DNA from: an uncultured Pelagibacteraceae bacterium
GTDB lineage: Bacteria; Pseudomonadota; Alphaproteobacteria; Pelagibacterales; Pelagibacteraceae
Direction of reading: 5' to 3'
Assembly: GCA_902533585.1 (NCBI GenBank)
Contig: CACAMG010000003.1
Coordinates: forward strand, 1 to 57,468
DNA: 57,468 bases
A model generated the notes under the pieces. It made no database searches and was not told the DNA's origin. It saw only the letters and a list, made by a program, of their open reading frames with translations. The translations under genes and the position numbers were made by a program. This document shows positions 39,588 to 47,943 of the stretch, in pieces; the stretch's first letter is position 1, and each line of letters begins with the position of its first letter.

Positions 39588-40895
39588 ATGTTAGATCTAA
39601 TAATAAAAAATGGACAATGTTACATCGATAATAAGCTAGTAAATATTGACCTGGGTATAAAAGAGGGGAAAATTGTAGAGATTGAAAATATTAACCAACA
39701 GTCAAAAGAAAAATTTGATGCTTCAAACCTGATAGTTTTACCTGGTTGTATAGATACACAGGTTCATTTCAGAGAACCAGGTTCTACAGATACAGAAGAT
39801 TTAAATAGCGGAAGTAAAGCTGCAGTAATAGGAGGAATAACAGGTGTATTTGAAATGCCAAATACTAATCCTCCAACTGCAAATAAAGAGGAATTTCAAA
39901 AAAAATTAGATTTAGCAAAGGATAGAATGTTTTGTAATTATGCTTTCTATTTTGGCGCAACCCCTTCTAATCAGTCAGAGTTATCAAAACTTAAAAATTT
40001 AGAGGGATGTTGTGGAGTAAAATTATTTGCAGGATCATCAACTGGTAATTTACTTGTTCATAAAGAAGAAGATATAGAAAAAGTTTTTGAACATACTTCT
40101 AAAGTAGTTTCAGTACATTCTGAGGATGAGGATATTCTTAATCAGAGAAAAAAATTAAGAGAAAATGGAAATGTTCTCACCCATCAAGTTTGGAGAAATG
40201 AAGAATCTGCAATATCTTCAACAAGAAGAATAGTTAAAATTGCAAAACGTCTAAATAAAAAAGCACATATACTTCATGTGACGACCAAAGAAGAAGTAGA
40301 TTTTTTATCCCAGCATAAAGGAAATATTACTTTTGAAATTACTCCTCAACATTTAACTTTGTATTCGCCAGATTGTTATCAAAGGCTAGGTACTTATGCA
40401 CAAATGAATCCACCAATAAGAGACAAATCTCATTATGATCGATTATGGTATGCTGTACGAAATAATTACAATGATACTATCGGATCAGATCATGCTCCAC
40501 ACTTGAAAGTAAATAAAGATAAAGAATATCCAAACTCTCCCTCTGGAATGCCGGGTGTTCAAACTATACTTCCAGTTATGTTAAATCATGTAAATGAAGG
40601 AAGATTAAAATTAGAACAACTAGTAAAATTACTTTGTGAAAACCCTACAAATATTTTTGGAATTCAGAATAAAGGATTTATTAAAAAAGATTTTGATGCA
40701 GATTTTACAATTATAGATTTAAAAAAAGTTATAGAAATTAAAAACGAAAATATAGAAAGTAAATGTGGATGGTCTCCTTTTAATGGAGAAAAATTTAAAG
40801 GAACACCTGTAGCGACCATTGTTAATGGAGAAATAAAAATGAAGAATGGAAAAATTCTTGGTGAACCTAGTGGAAAACCTATGGTATTTAAATAA
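39588..40895 (+). CDS. pyrC: Dihydroorotase
   Basis: Zinc amidohydrolase that cyclises carbamoyl-aspartate to dihydroorotate in pyrimidine synthesis. Metal ligands appear in CIDTQVHFREPGS, the carboxylated Lys is likely in GVKLFAGSSTG, and further His/Asp ligands lie in VSVHSEDED, AHILHVTT and IGSDHAPH. The 435-residue type I layout, ending in a small beta domain (GEKFKGTPVATIVNGEI), suits a bacterial dihydroorotase; allantoinase and hydantoinase are alternatives I consider less likely. The 3' end overlaps the opposite SMR gene by 8 bases. Confidence 0.88.
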   Translation: MLDLIIKNGQCYIDNKLVNIDLGIKEGKIVEIENINQQSKEKFDASNLIVLPGCIDTQVHFREPGSTDTEDLNSGSKAAVIGGITGVFEMPNTNPPTANKEEFQKKLDLAKDRMFCNYAFYFGATPSNQSELSKLKNLEGCCGVKLFAGSSTGNLLVHKEEDIEKVFEHTSKVVSVHSEDEDILNQRKKLRENGNVLTHQVWRNEESAISSTRRIVKIAKRLNKKAHILHVTTKEEVDFLSQHKGNITFEITPQHLTLYSPDCYQRLGTYAQMNPPIRDKSHYDRLWYAVRNNYNDTIGSDHAPHLKVNKDKEYPNSPSGMPGVQTILPVMLNHVNEGRLKLEQLVKLLCENPTNIFGIQNKGFIKKDFDADFTIIDLKKVIEIKNENIESKCGWSPFNGEKFKGTPVATIVNGEIKMKNGKILGEPSGKPMVFK

Positions 40896-41220
40896 TTTTA
40901 GAAGAAAAAGTATTAACCAGTACCACACCAGCAACAATAAGAAATAACCCTAAAATGGCTTGCCAGCTTAGGCTTTGCTTAAAAAAAATATATCCAAGTA
41001 TTGCAATGGTAAAAACTCCTAATCCGCTCCAGGTTGCGTAAACTATAGCGATTGGCAATTTGTCTACTACAAATGTAAGTAAATAAAATGCTGATAAATA
41101 ACATATCGCCAGTATTGAAGTGGGCATTAATTTTGTAAAATTTTGAGTTACTGGGAGCAACATTGTTCCAGCTACCTCAAAAAAAATTGCACAAGTTAAG
41201 AAGAAATATGTTTTTATCAT
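40888..41220 (-). CDS. Small multidrug resistance (SMR/EmrE) family transporter
   Basis: A 110-residue protein of four hydrophobic helices. Glu15 in the first helix (AIFFEVAGTMLLP) is at the position of the essential EmrE Glu14, and IVYATWSGLGVFTIAILGYIFF in helix 3 matches the SMR pattern with YATWSGLG. SMR proteins exchange protons for cations such as quaternary ammonium or guanidinium; the substrate here is unknown. Its ATG shares one base with the stop of the upstream acyl-CoA synthetase gene (TAATG), so translation is coupled. Confidence 0.9.
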   Translation of the reverse strand: MIKTYFFLTCAIFFEVAGTMLLPVTQNFTKLMPTSILAICYLSAFYLLTFVVDKLPIAIVYATWSGLGVFTIAILGYIFFKQSLSWQAILGLFLIVAGVVLVNTFSSKII

Positions 41221-43115
41221 TATTTTAAAATATTATTTTTTTTTAAATCTTCTTCTATTTCTTTTAAAATTGCTGGGTCGTCGATAGTTGCCGGCATCTT
41301 ATATTCTTCTTTGTCTGCAATTTTTCTTATAGTACCTCTTAATATTTTGCCTGATCTTGTTTTAGGTAGTCTTTTTATAACAATTACGACCTTAAAAGCA
41401 GCAACTGGACCAATTTTATCTCTTACCATTTGGATACATTCTTTGGAAATTGTTTCGTTTTCTTTTTTTACTCCAGCTTTTAGCACAACCAGCCCTATTG
41501 GTAATTGTCCTTTTAATTTATCTGCTATACCTAATACCGCACACTCAGCAACTGATTGATGTTCTGAAAGAACCTCTTCTATTGCTCCAGTTGATAATCT
41601 ATGACCAGCAACATTTATAATGTCGTCTGTTCTAGACATGATCCATATATATCCATCTTCATCAATGTGACCTGCATCATATGTTTGATAATAACCTTCG
41701 TAATTAGACATGTAAGTTTTTTTGTATCTTTCATCTGCATTCCACAAAGTTGGAAAAGTACCTGGCGGCAATGGAAGTTTTACAACTATGTCGCCCATTT
41801 CATTTGGTTTAGCAATAGATTTATCACTTTTTAAAACTTTAACATCATAACCTGGAACAGCTTTACAAGCTGATCCATATTTAGTTTTTTGCATGTCTAT
41901 TCCAGTACAATTTGAACTTATTGCCCAACTCGTTTCGGTTTGCCACCAATGATCTATCACTGGAACTTTTAATAAGTTTTCAGCCCATTTGATTGTATCT
42001 GGGTCAGCTCTTTCTCCGGCAAGAAAAAGAGACTTAAAAGAACTTAAGTTATATTTTGTAAAGAACTTACCATCAGGATCTTCTTTTTTTATAGCTCGGA
42101 ACGCAGTAGGAGCAGTAAATAATGATTTAACCTTATAGTCTGAAATTATTCTCCAAAAAACCCCAGCATCAGGAGTACCAACTGGCTTTCCTTCAAACAA
42201 TATAGTCGTACATCCTTTAAACAAAGGAGCATAGACAATATACGAATGTCCAACTATCCATCCTATATCACTTGCTGACCACCAGATATCATTGTCATCG
42301 ATATTATAAATATTTTTCATAGTCCATTTTAAAGCTACTATGTGGCCTCCAATATCTCTCACTATACCTTTTGGAACTCCTGTTGTTCCAGAGGTGTATA
42401 AAATGTATGAAAATTCATTAGCTTTCATTTCTACACAATCCATATTTTTTGAATTAGATAAAGCTTCGTCCCAACTTATTTCTATTGGAGAATTTAATTT
42501 TACTTCATGACCTTTTCTTTGATAAAAAATTACTTTTTCAATTTTATGCTTAGATAATTTTAAAGCTCCATCAACTAATGGTCTATACTCAACTGTTCTT
42601 CCAGGTTCAAACCCACAAGATGCAGTGATTAAAATTTTTGCTTTACTGTCATCAATACGACTTGCTAGTTCATTAGATGCAAACCCACCAAAAACAACTG
42701 AATGGATTGCTCCAATTCTTCCACATGAAAGCATTGCTACAACGGCTTCAGGGATCATGGGCATATAAATTATAACTCGATCTCCTTTTTTTACGCCCTG
42801 ATTGTCAAGCGCTCCTGCAAATTTTGAAACTTTTTCTTTTAATTCGTTATAACTAAACTTTGCTTTATTGTTAGTTATAGGGCTGTCATAAATTAATGCA
42901 GTTTTATCTCCTTTGCCATTTTCAATATGATAATCAAGCGCATTGTAACATGAATTTGTAACACCATCTTCAAACCATTTGTAAAAAGGTGGATTAGATT
43001 TATTTAAAATCTTTGTGGGTTTTTTATACCAAAAAATATCTTCCGATATTTCTTTCCAAAATTTTTCTGGATTTTTTATTGAAGCATCATAAATGTCTTG
43101 ATATCTTTTTTTCAT
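41220..43115 (-). CDS. prpE: Propionyl-CoA / acetyl-CoA synthetase (PrpE-like)
   Basis: ANL-superfamily ligase that activates a short carboxylate to acyl-CoA via an acyl-AMP. Motifs: the P-loop YILYTSGTTGVPKGI, WWSASDIGWIVGHSYIVYAPL, the substrate-pocket segment DHWWQTETSWAI, the hinge WIMSRTDDIINVAGHRLSTG and PKTRSGKILRGTIR with the catalytic, acetylatable Lys. The 631 residues and the ETSWAI segment look more like PrpE/ACSS3 than Acs, but propionate versus acetate cannot be settled by eye. It is the only gene between SMR and the divergent proteorhodopsin. Confidence 0.88.
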   Translation of the reverse strand: MKKRYQDIYDASIKNPEKFWKEISEDIFWYKKPTKILNKSNPPFYKWFEDGVTNSCYNALDYHIENGKGDKTALIYDSPITNNKAKFSYNELKEKVSKFAGALDNQGVKKGDRVIIYMPMIPEAVVAMLSCGRIGAIHSVVFGGFASNELASRIDDSKAKILITASCGFEPGRTVEYRPLVDGALKLSKHKIEKVIFYQRKGHEVKLNSPIEISWDEALSNSKNMDCVEMKANEFSYILYTSGTTGVPKGIVRDIGGHIVALKWTMKNIYNIDDNDIWWSASDIGWIVGHSYIVYAPLFKGCTTILFEGKPVGTPDAGVFWRIISDYKVKSLFTAPTAFRAIKKEDPDGKFFTKYNLSSFKSLFLAGERADPDTIKWAENLLKVPVIDHWWQTETSWAISSNCTGIDMQKTKYGSACKAVPGYDVKVLKSDKSIAKPNEMGDIVVKLPLPPGTFPTLWNADERYKKTYMSNYEGYYQTYDAGHIDEDGYIWIMSRTDDIINVAGHRLSTGAIEEVLSEHQSVAECAVLGIADKLKGQLPIGLVVLKAGVKKENETISKECIQMVRDKIGPVAAFKVVIVIKRLPKTRSGKILRGTIRKIADKEEYKMPATIDDPAILKEIEEDLKKNNILK

Positions 43116-43173
43116 CTTGATTTGCTTTGATTTGTTTTTCTTCAGATTTTATGTTTAAAGTTGTATTTAATTT

Positions 43174-43202
43174 TAAAAAGTAAGCAAAATCAATACTTTT
43201 TA
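43174..43202. repeat. 9-bp inverted repeat in the prpE/proteorhodopsin divergent region
   Basis: TAAAAAGTA and TACTTTTTA are perfect reverse complements separated by 11 bases. The site is 58 bases upstream of the prpE start and about 60 bases upstream of the proteorhodopsin -10 box. It could be an operator or simply an A+T-rich coincidence. Confidence 0.45.
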
Positions 43203-43241
43203 GACATAAAAAAGTCTTCAATTAAGTAATTTTCTTTGTTA

Positions 43242-43269
43242 TTTAACCAATTAACTTTGGTCTTATACT
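43242..43269 (+). promoter_or_regulatory. Candidate proteorhodopsin promoter
   Basis: A -35-like TTTAAC and a -10 TATACT are separated by 16 bases, placing transcription start near 43276 and giving a 5' leader of about 57 bases. The leader contains a perfect 14-bp palindrome, GTTTAAATTTAAAC, at 43289-43302. Pattern match only. Confidence 0.4.
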
Positions 43270-43332
43270 GTGTGGGTCTAAGGCTGTGGTTTAAATTTAA
43301 ACTAAAAAAACTAACTAATGAGGGAGTTTTTT

Positions 43333-44097
43333 ATGAGAACATTAAAAACGTTAGCTTTAGCTTTACTTGCTCTTGCGGGAGTAACTACAGCGGCTAATGC
43401 AGCAACTACCTTTTTAGCTACAGATGATTTCGTAGGAATTTCATTTTGGCTAATTTCGATGGGTATGTTAGCAGCTACTGCGTTTTTCTTTATGGAGCAA
43501 GCAAATGTTGGCGTGCAGTGGAGAAAATCGGTTAATGTAGCTGGCTTGGTAACTGGTATAGCGTTTATTCACTATATGTATATGAGAGGAGTTTGGGTTG
43601 AGACTGGAGAAACTCCAACTGTTTATAGATATATAGATTGGTTAATTACTGTACCTTTACAGCTAATAGAATTTTATTTAATTCTAGCGGCAGTTAAAAA
43701 AGTACCAACAGGAATATTCTGGAGAATCTTAATTGGTTCAATAGTAATGCTAGTTGGTGGTTACATGGGAGAAGCTGGATTCATCAATCCTATGCTTGGT
43801 TTTATAATCGGTATAGCTGGATGGATTTATATTCTTTATGAAATCTTTTCAGGTGAAGCAGGAAAAGCTGTTTCTAAATCTGGAAATAAATCACTAGTTA
43901 CAGCATTTGGTGCTTTAAGAATGATAGTGACGATAGGTTGGGCAATTTACCCACTTGGTTATGTATTTGGTTACTTAACTGGTGGAATTGACGTTAATGC
44001 ACTTAATGTCATTTACAACTTAGCAGACTTTATTAATAAGATCGCATTTGGTGTTATTATATGGTCTTGTGCTGTTGCTAACTCTTCTAGAAGATAA
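43333..44097 (+). CDS. Proteorhodopsin, blue-absorbing type (light-driven proton pump)
   Basis: Seven-helix retinal protein that exports protons in light. I start at ATG 43333, which has AGGGAG 6 bases upstream, rather than the track start at 43318. The 254-residue protein has a cleaved signal sequence (to about ANAA) and key residues matching eBAC31A08 with an offset of 5: Asp102 (acceptor, RYIDWL), Glu113 (donor, LIEFY), Lys236 (retinal Schiff base, FINKIAF) and His80. Gln110 occupies the spectral tuning position 105, where Gln gives blue and Leu green absorption. No retinal synthesis genes adjoin it. Confidence 0.97.
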   Translation: MRTLKTLALALLALAGVTTAANAATTFLATDDFVGISFWLISMGMLAATAFFFMEQANVGVQWRKSVNVAGLVTGIAFIHYMYMRGVWVETGETPTVYRYIDWLITVPLQLIEFYLILAAVKKVPTGIFWRILIGSIVMLVGGYMGEAGFINPMLGFIIGIAGWIYILYEIFSGEAGKAVSKSGNKSLVTAFGALRMIVTIGWAIYPLGYVFGYLTGGIDVNALNVIYNLADFINKIAFGVIIWSCAVANSSRR

Positions 44098-44119
44098 TAG
44101 AGAGCAATAATTAATTAAT

Positions 44120-44155
44120 AGGGCAGGTAGTTTACTACTTGCCCTATTTTTTTTT
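44120..44155 (+). terminator. Intrinsic terminator between proteorhodopsin and ferredoxin
   Basis: AGGGCAGGTAG pairs with CTACTTGCCCT (one G-T pair) across a TTTA loop, followed by a long T run. The ferredoxin ATG is only 17 bases after the T run, leaving no space for an independent promoter downstream of it. Expression of the redox genes therefore probably depends on read-through or on a promoter inside the rhodopsin gene. Confidence 0.92.
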
Positions 44156-44172
44156 GTACCCATATAAGATAA

Positions 44173-44493
44173 ATGCCAAAAATAAAATATATCGAGCATG
44201 ACGGCAAACAACATACAATAGAAGTTGCAAATGGGTTAAGTGTTATGGAAGGAGCCATTCAAAATAATGTTCCAGGTATTGATGCAGATTGTGGAGGTTC
44301 AATGGCTTGTGCAACTTGCCACGTTTATGTCAAAGAAGAATGGTTTAATAAATTGCCTTCAAAAATAGAAGGGGAAGATGATATGCTTGATATGGCATTT
44401 GAACCGAAAAAAAATAGTAGATTAAGTTGTCAAATAACTGTTTCAGATGATATGGACGGTTTAGAAGTTAATTTACCAAAAAAACAAGTTTAA
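44173..44493 (+). CDS. 2Fe-2S ferredoxin (adrenodoxin type)
   Basis: A 106-residue electron carrier. The cluster ligands follow the C-x5-C-x2-C pattern in [17 protein letters not shown], with a fourth Cys near residue 88 in SRLSCQITV. The N-terminal [16 protein letters not shown] strand pair is typical of Isc-type/adrenodoxin ferredoxins, and a single copy with FNR downstream suggests it is the reductase partner. One base overlaps the reductase gene (TAATG). Confidence 0.94.
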   Translation: MPKIKYIEHDGKQHTIEVANGLSVMEGAIQNNVPGIDADCGGSMACATCHVYVKEEWFNKLPSKIEGEDDMLDMAFEPKKNSRLSCQITVSDDMDGLEVNLPKKQV

Positions 44494-45509
44494 TGATTAA
44501 TACAGATGTTGTCATAATAGGAGCGGGTCCAGTTGGTCTGTTTTGTGCTCATCAATTAGGTATAATTGGACTCAAATGTGAAATTATTGATAACTTAGAT
44601 AAAATTGGTGGACAATGCATTGAACTTTATCCTGATAAACCAATTTATGATATACCAGCTATTCCAGAATGCAGCGGAGAAGAATTAACTAATAATTTAA
44701 TTGAACAAATAAAACCATTTAATATTAAATTTCATTTAAATGAAAGAGTGGAAGAAATTAAAAACGAAAACAATAAATGGGTTTTAAAAACGAGCAAATC
44801 AAAAGAATTTAATGCACCAAATATTGTTATAGCTGGTGGAGTGGGGTCATTTGAGCCAAGAAAATTTGCAATTGAAGAATGTAAAAAATTTGAAGACAAA
44901 TCAATTTTTTATTCAGTAAAAGATAAAACTATATTTAAAGATAAGTCAGTTGCGATTTTTGGCGGAGGAGATAGCGCTTTAGATTGGGCTATCGAACTAT
45001 CTAAAAACTCAAAAGTAACTTTGGTTCACAGAAGAAATGAATTTAGAGGAAGTCAATCTAGCGTTGATACAGTTAAAAAACTTGAAAAAGATGGAAAATT
45101 AGAAATATTTACTGAATATCAATTATCCGCTGTTAAAGGAAACAGCTCAATTGAAAACATAGATATAAAGCATGATGATGGAAAAATAAAAACATTAAAA
45201 ACTGATTATATTTTAGGATTTTTTGGATTAATTATGCAACTCGGTCCAATATTAAATTGGGGATTAAATTTAGATAAAAAAACAATTCCGGTTAATACTG
45301 AAAACTTTGAAACAAATAAAAAAGGAATATTTGCAATAGGAGATATATGCACTTATCCGGGCAAACTTAAACTAATTTTATCAGGGTTTCATGAGGGAGC
45401 TTTGGCTGCAAGAGGATGTTTTAAATATGCTAGACCTGACGAAAAATATAGATTTGAATTTACAACATCTTCAAAAAAAGTAAAAGACAGGCTCGGCGTT
45501 AAAGAATGA
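44493..45509 (+). CDS. Ferredoxin-NADP reductase, TrxR-like (type 2)
   Basis: FAD protein of 338 residues with thioredoxin-reductase fold. FAD site VVIIGAGPVGLFCAHQLG is at the N-terminus, and the NADP site is SVAIFGGGDSALDWAIEL; VTLVHRRNEFRGS and FAIGDICTYPGKLKLI close the fold. It lacks the CxxC redox pair of true thioredoxin reductase, so electron transfer between NADPH and ferredoxin is the sensible reading, supported by the adjacent ferredoxin. It overlaps the next gene by 4 bases. Confidence 0.93.
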   Translation: MINTDVVIIGAGPVGLFCAHQLGIIGLKCEIIDNLDKIGGQCIELYPDKPIYDIPAIPECSGEELTNNLIEQIKPFNIKFHLNERVEEIKNENNKWVLKTSKSKEFNAPNIVIAGGVGSFEPRKFAIEECKKFEDKSIFYSVKDKTIFKDKSVAIFGGGDSALDWAIELSKNSKVTLVHRRNEFRGSQSSVDTVKKLEKDGKLEIFTEYQLSAVKGNSSIENIDIKHDDGKIKTLKTDYILGFFGLIMQLGPILNWGLNLDKKTIPVNTENFETNKKGIFAIGDICTYPGKLKLILSGFHEGALAARGCFKYARPDEKYRFEFTTSSKKVKDRLGVKE

Positions 45510-46135
45510 TTGAATTATTTTCGGCTGATACTCCAAATGGAAAAAAAATCAGTATTATGCTTGAAGAAATAGGTTATCAATATAAAGTTACCAAAGTAAA
45601 TCTTTTCAAAGACGAACAGTTTAAACCAGAGTTTAGAAAAATTAGTCCATTTAGTAAAATTCCAGTAATTATAGATCACGATAATAATAAAGAAACAGTA
45701 TTCGAATCTGGAGCAATACTTATGTATCTTGGAGAGAAAAGTAAAAAATTTTATAATCCAAAAGAAAGATTAAAGATTAATCAATGGCTTATGGGACAAA
45801 TGGCTTATGTGGGTCCTATGATTGGACAGCATCACCAGTTTCATCATTATAACCCTGGAAAGAGTAAATTTGGAGAAGAAAGATACTTTAAAATAACAAA
45901 AACCATTTATGGGGATTTAGATGAAAGATTAGGGCAATCTGAGTTTCTTGCAGGTGAAAATTATACGATAGCTGATATAGCTACATGGCCATGGATAGCT
46001 AGACATGAATGGCATGATGTAGGACTCAAAAATTTTAAAAATTTAACCAGGTGGTATTTAAAAATATCAAAGAGAGATGCAGTAATTAAAGGATTTGATT
46101 TTATGAATAGAGGAGAAATAATACCTAAACCTTAA
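45506..46135 (+). CDS. Glutathione S-transferase family protein
   Basis: A 209-residue two-domain GST. The thioredoxin-like N-domain has IELFSADTPNGKKISIMLEEIG, with the cis-Pro motif SKIPVI and the glutathione gamma-Glu site ESGAILMYLG; the helical C-domain has FLAGENYTIADIATWPWI, the conserved N-capping motif. It resembles YfcG/Ure2-like disulfide-bond reductases, inferred only. Translational coupling to FNR suggests it belongs with the redox module. Its TAA shares TTAA with dksA. Confidence 0.9.
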   Translation: MIELFSADTPNGKKISIMLEEIGYQYKVTKVNLFKDEQFKPEFRKISPFSKIPVIIDHDNNKETVFESGAILMYLGEKSKKFYNPKERLKINQWLMGQMAYVGPMIGQHHQFHHYNPGKSKFGEERYFKITKTIYGDLDERLGQSEFLAGENYTIADIATWPWIARHEWHDVGLKNFKNLTRWYLKISKRDAVIKGFDFMNRGEIIPKP

Positions 46136-46554
46136 TCGTCAGCGTAAACTTTTTCGTCTTTTTCATGTCTTTCTTGTGCAGCTATACAAAGATTTGCGAC
46201 AGGTCTTGCAATTAACCTTTTTAAACCAATAGGCTCTCCTGTATCTTCACAATAGCCATAGGTCCCGTTTTGTATTTTTTTTAAAGCTGAATCAATTTTT
46301 GAAATTAATTTAATTTGTCTGTTAATTGCTCTCATCTCTACATTTTTTTCAGTATATGAGCTTGCTTGATCAACGATATCAGCAGATGAACTGTTGTCAT
46401 CCATAGAGTTGTTGTATAAAGCTTCATTATTAGTTTTAACCAGCTCTGTTTTCCAGTCAGTCAGTTTTTTTTTAAAAAATGCCAAATGTTTAGCACACAT
46501 ATATTTTTCTTTTTCCTTTGGAATATAGGTTTTAGAGATTTTAACCATAGTCAA
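46132..46554 (-). CDS. dksA: DksA family transcription factor with degenerate zinc finger
   Basis: Binds the RNA polymerase secondary channel and, with ppGpp, controls rRNA and amino acid promoters. The 140-residue protein has an N-terminal helix, a coiled-coil with DxxD-like acidic residues at its tip (SSADIVDQAS), and the C-terminal globule GTYGYCEDTGEPIGLKRLIARPVANLC. The second Cys of each zinc pair is replaced (CEDT and CIAA), like zinc-independent DksA2 of Pseudomonas and many alphaproteobacterial DksA proteins. It is antisense-adjacent to the GST gene. Confidence 0.92.
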   Translation of the reverse strand: MTMVKISKTYIPKEKEKYMCAKHLAFFKKKLTDWKTELVKTNNEALYNNSMDDNSSSADIVDQASSYTEKNVEMRAINRQIKLISKIDSALKKIQNGTYGYCEDTGEPIGLKRLIARPVANLCIAAQERHEKDEKVYADD

Positions 46555-46627
46555 ATTTTAAACGTGGGTGAATATATTCATCAATTAATGGGTGTCAAGA
46601 TAGCTTTAATTGTATAAATTAAGAAAA

Positions 46628-47929
46628 ATGGCCATAAATAAAAACAATATAGGAAATTTATTTTACATTTTTCTAACAATTCATCTGATTGTTTGGACAG
46701 CAATACCAACGTTTACGAATAATAATTTACCTCTAGATACGATTGAAGCTTTAGCTTGGGGAAGCAATTTGGATTGGGGATTTAATAAACATCCTCCAAT
46801 GAGTGCTTTTTTAGTTGAAATTTTTTATCAAATCTTCGGTCCACAAGATTGGGCTTATTATTTATTAAGTCAAATTTGTGTAATTGTTTCTTTTTTTGTT
46901 GTTTTTAAATTTGCAGAAGATTTTTTTGAAAACAAAATTTTTTGCCTATTATCAGTTTTATTACTTGAAGGGATTTATTTTCATAATTTCACCACTCCAG
47001 AATTTAATGTGAATGTTTGTTTGATGCCTTTCTGGTCACTAACAGTTCTATATTTATGGAAAGGCTTTAAAGACAATAAAATTATAGATTGGTTATTAGT
47101 TGGATTATTTGCAGGATTTGGATTTTTATCAAAATATTTATTTATCTATTTAGGTTTTGGAATTGATATTTTTTTAATTTATATGATTTATAAAAAGAAA
47201 ATTGATTTTAAATGTCTTGTCTCAATTATTCCATACTTAATAGTTCTATTTCCCCATATAATTTGGTTAACTGAAAATAATTATATAACGATAACTTATG
47301 GTTTTGATAGAACAGGAACTGGTAATCAAACTTTCTTAGATCACATAATTCATCCATTAATTTTTCTAGGAAAACAAATTGGAATATTAATACCTTTATT
47401 TTTGATGCTTTTATTTTTAAATAGTAAATTAAAAACTAAATTTAACTTTAAAGATAATAAATTATTATTTTTATTAGCAATAAATATTGTTCCAATAGCT
47501 TTTGTGCTTTTAACTTCTATGACTATGGGAGTTAAAATTAGAACAATGTGGATGTCACCTTTTTATTTATTCTTTGGGGTTTTAGTAATTTATGTTTCTC
47601 AATATAATATTAATTTAAATAAAATAAAAAAATTTAACATAGTATTTTTGACACTATTTTTTTTATTTCCATTTTCTTATGCATATATTTCAATTACAGA
47701 AATAAATAAAAGAACAGACTATCCTGGAAAAGAAGAAGCTAAAAAAGCTAGGATTTTTTATAGCAATCAAGCTCAGGTTGCTGGCGAAATAGCTTTTGTT
47801 AAAGGAAATGAATGGATTGCTGGAAACTTATCCTATCATTTAGACGAAAGACCAAAGTGGATTTATAATTCCAATAATGTTTACTTATGTAATAAGAATT
47901 TAGAATGTATGAAATACAAGACAAAATAA
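46628..47929 (+). CDS. Glycosyltransferase family 39-type membrane protein
   Basis: A 433-residue polytopic inner-membrane protein with around ten hydrophobic segments. The first periplasmic loop has LPLDTIEALAWGSNLDWGFNKHPPMSAFLVE, typical of the ArnT/PMT superfamily with its acidic catalytic residue (the D/E in LDTIEA). Such enzymes transfer sugars from polyprenyl-phosphate to lipid A or other envelope acceptors; acceptor unknown. I take ATG 46628 as start instead of the upstream TTG. It forms a cluster with a small membrane ORF and a DPM-like GT2, which could make the donor. Confidence 0.85.
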   Translation: MAINKNNIGNLFYIFLTIHLIVWTAIPTFTNNNLPLDTIEALAWGSNLDWGFNKHPPMSAFLVEIFYQIFGPQDWAYYLLSQICVIVSFFVVFKFAEDFFENKIFCLLSVLLLEGIYFHNFTTPEFNVNVCLMPFWSLTVLYLWKGFKDNKIIDWLLVGLFAGFGFLSKYLFIYLGFGIDIFLIYMIYKKKIDFKCLVSIIPYLIVLFPHIIWLTENNYITITYGFDRTGTGNQTFLDHIIHPLIFLGKQIGILIPLFLMLLFLNSKLKTKFNFKDNKLLFLLAINIVPIAFVLLTSMTMGVKIRTMWMSPFYLFFGVLVIYVSQYNINLNKIKKFNIVFLTLFFLFPFSYAYISITEINKRTDYPGKEEAKKARIFYSNQAQVAGEIAFVKGNEWIAGNLSYHLDERPKWIYNSNNVYLCNKNLECMKYKTK

Positions 47930-47943
47930 TATATAATAATTAA

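Noticed and set aside
43318-43332. Upstream start (MREFF) for proteorhodopsin in the ORF track
   Set aside because: The AGGGAG in this stretch is well placed as the ribosome site for the ATG at 43333, which gives a normal signal sequence.
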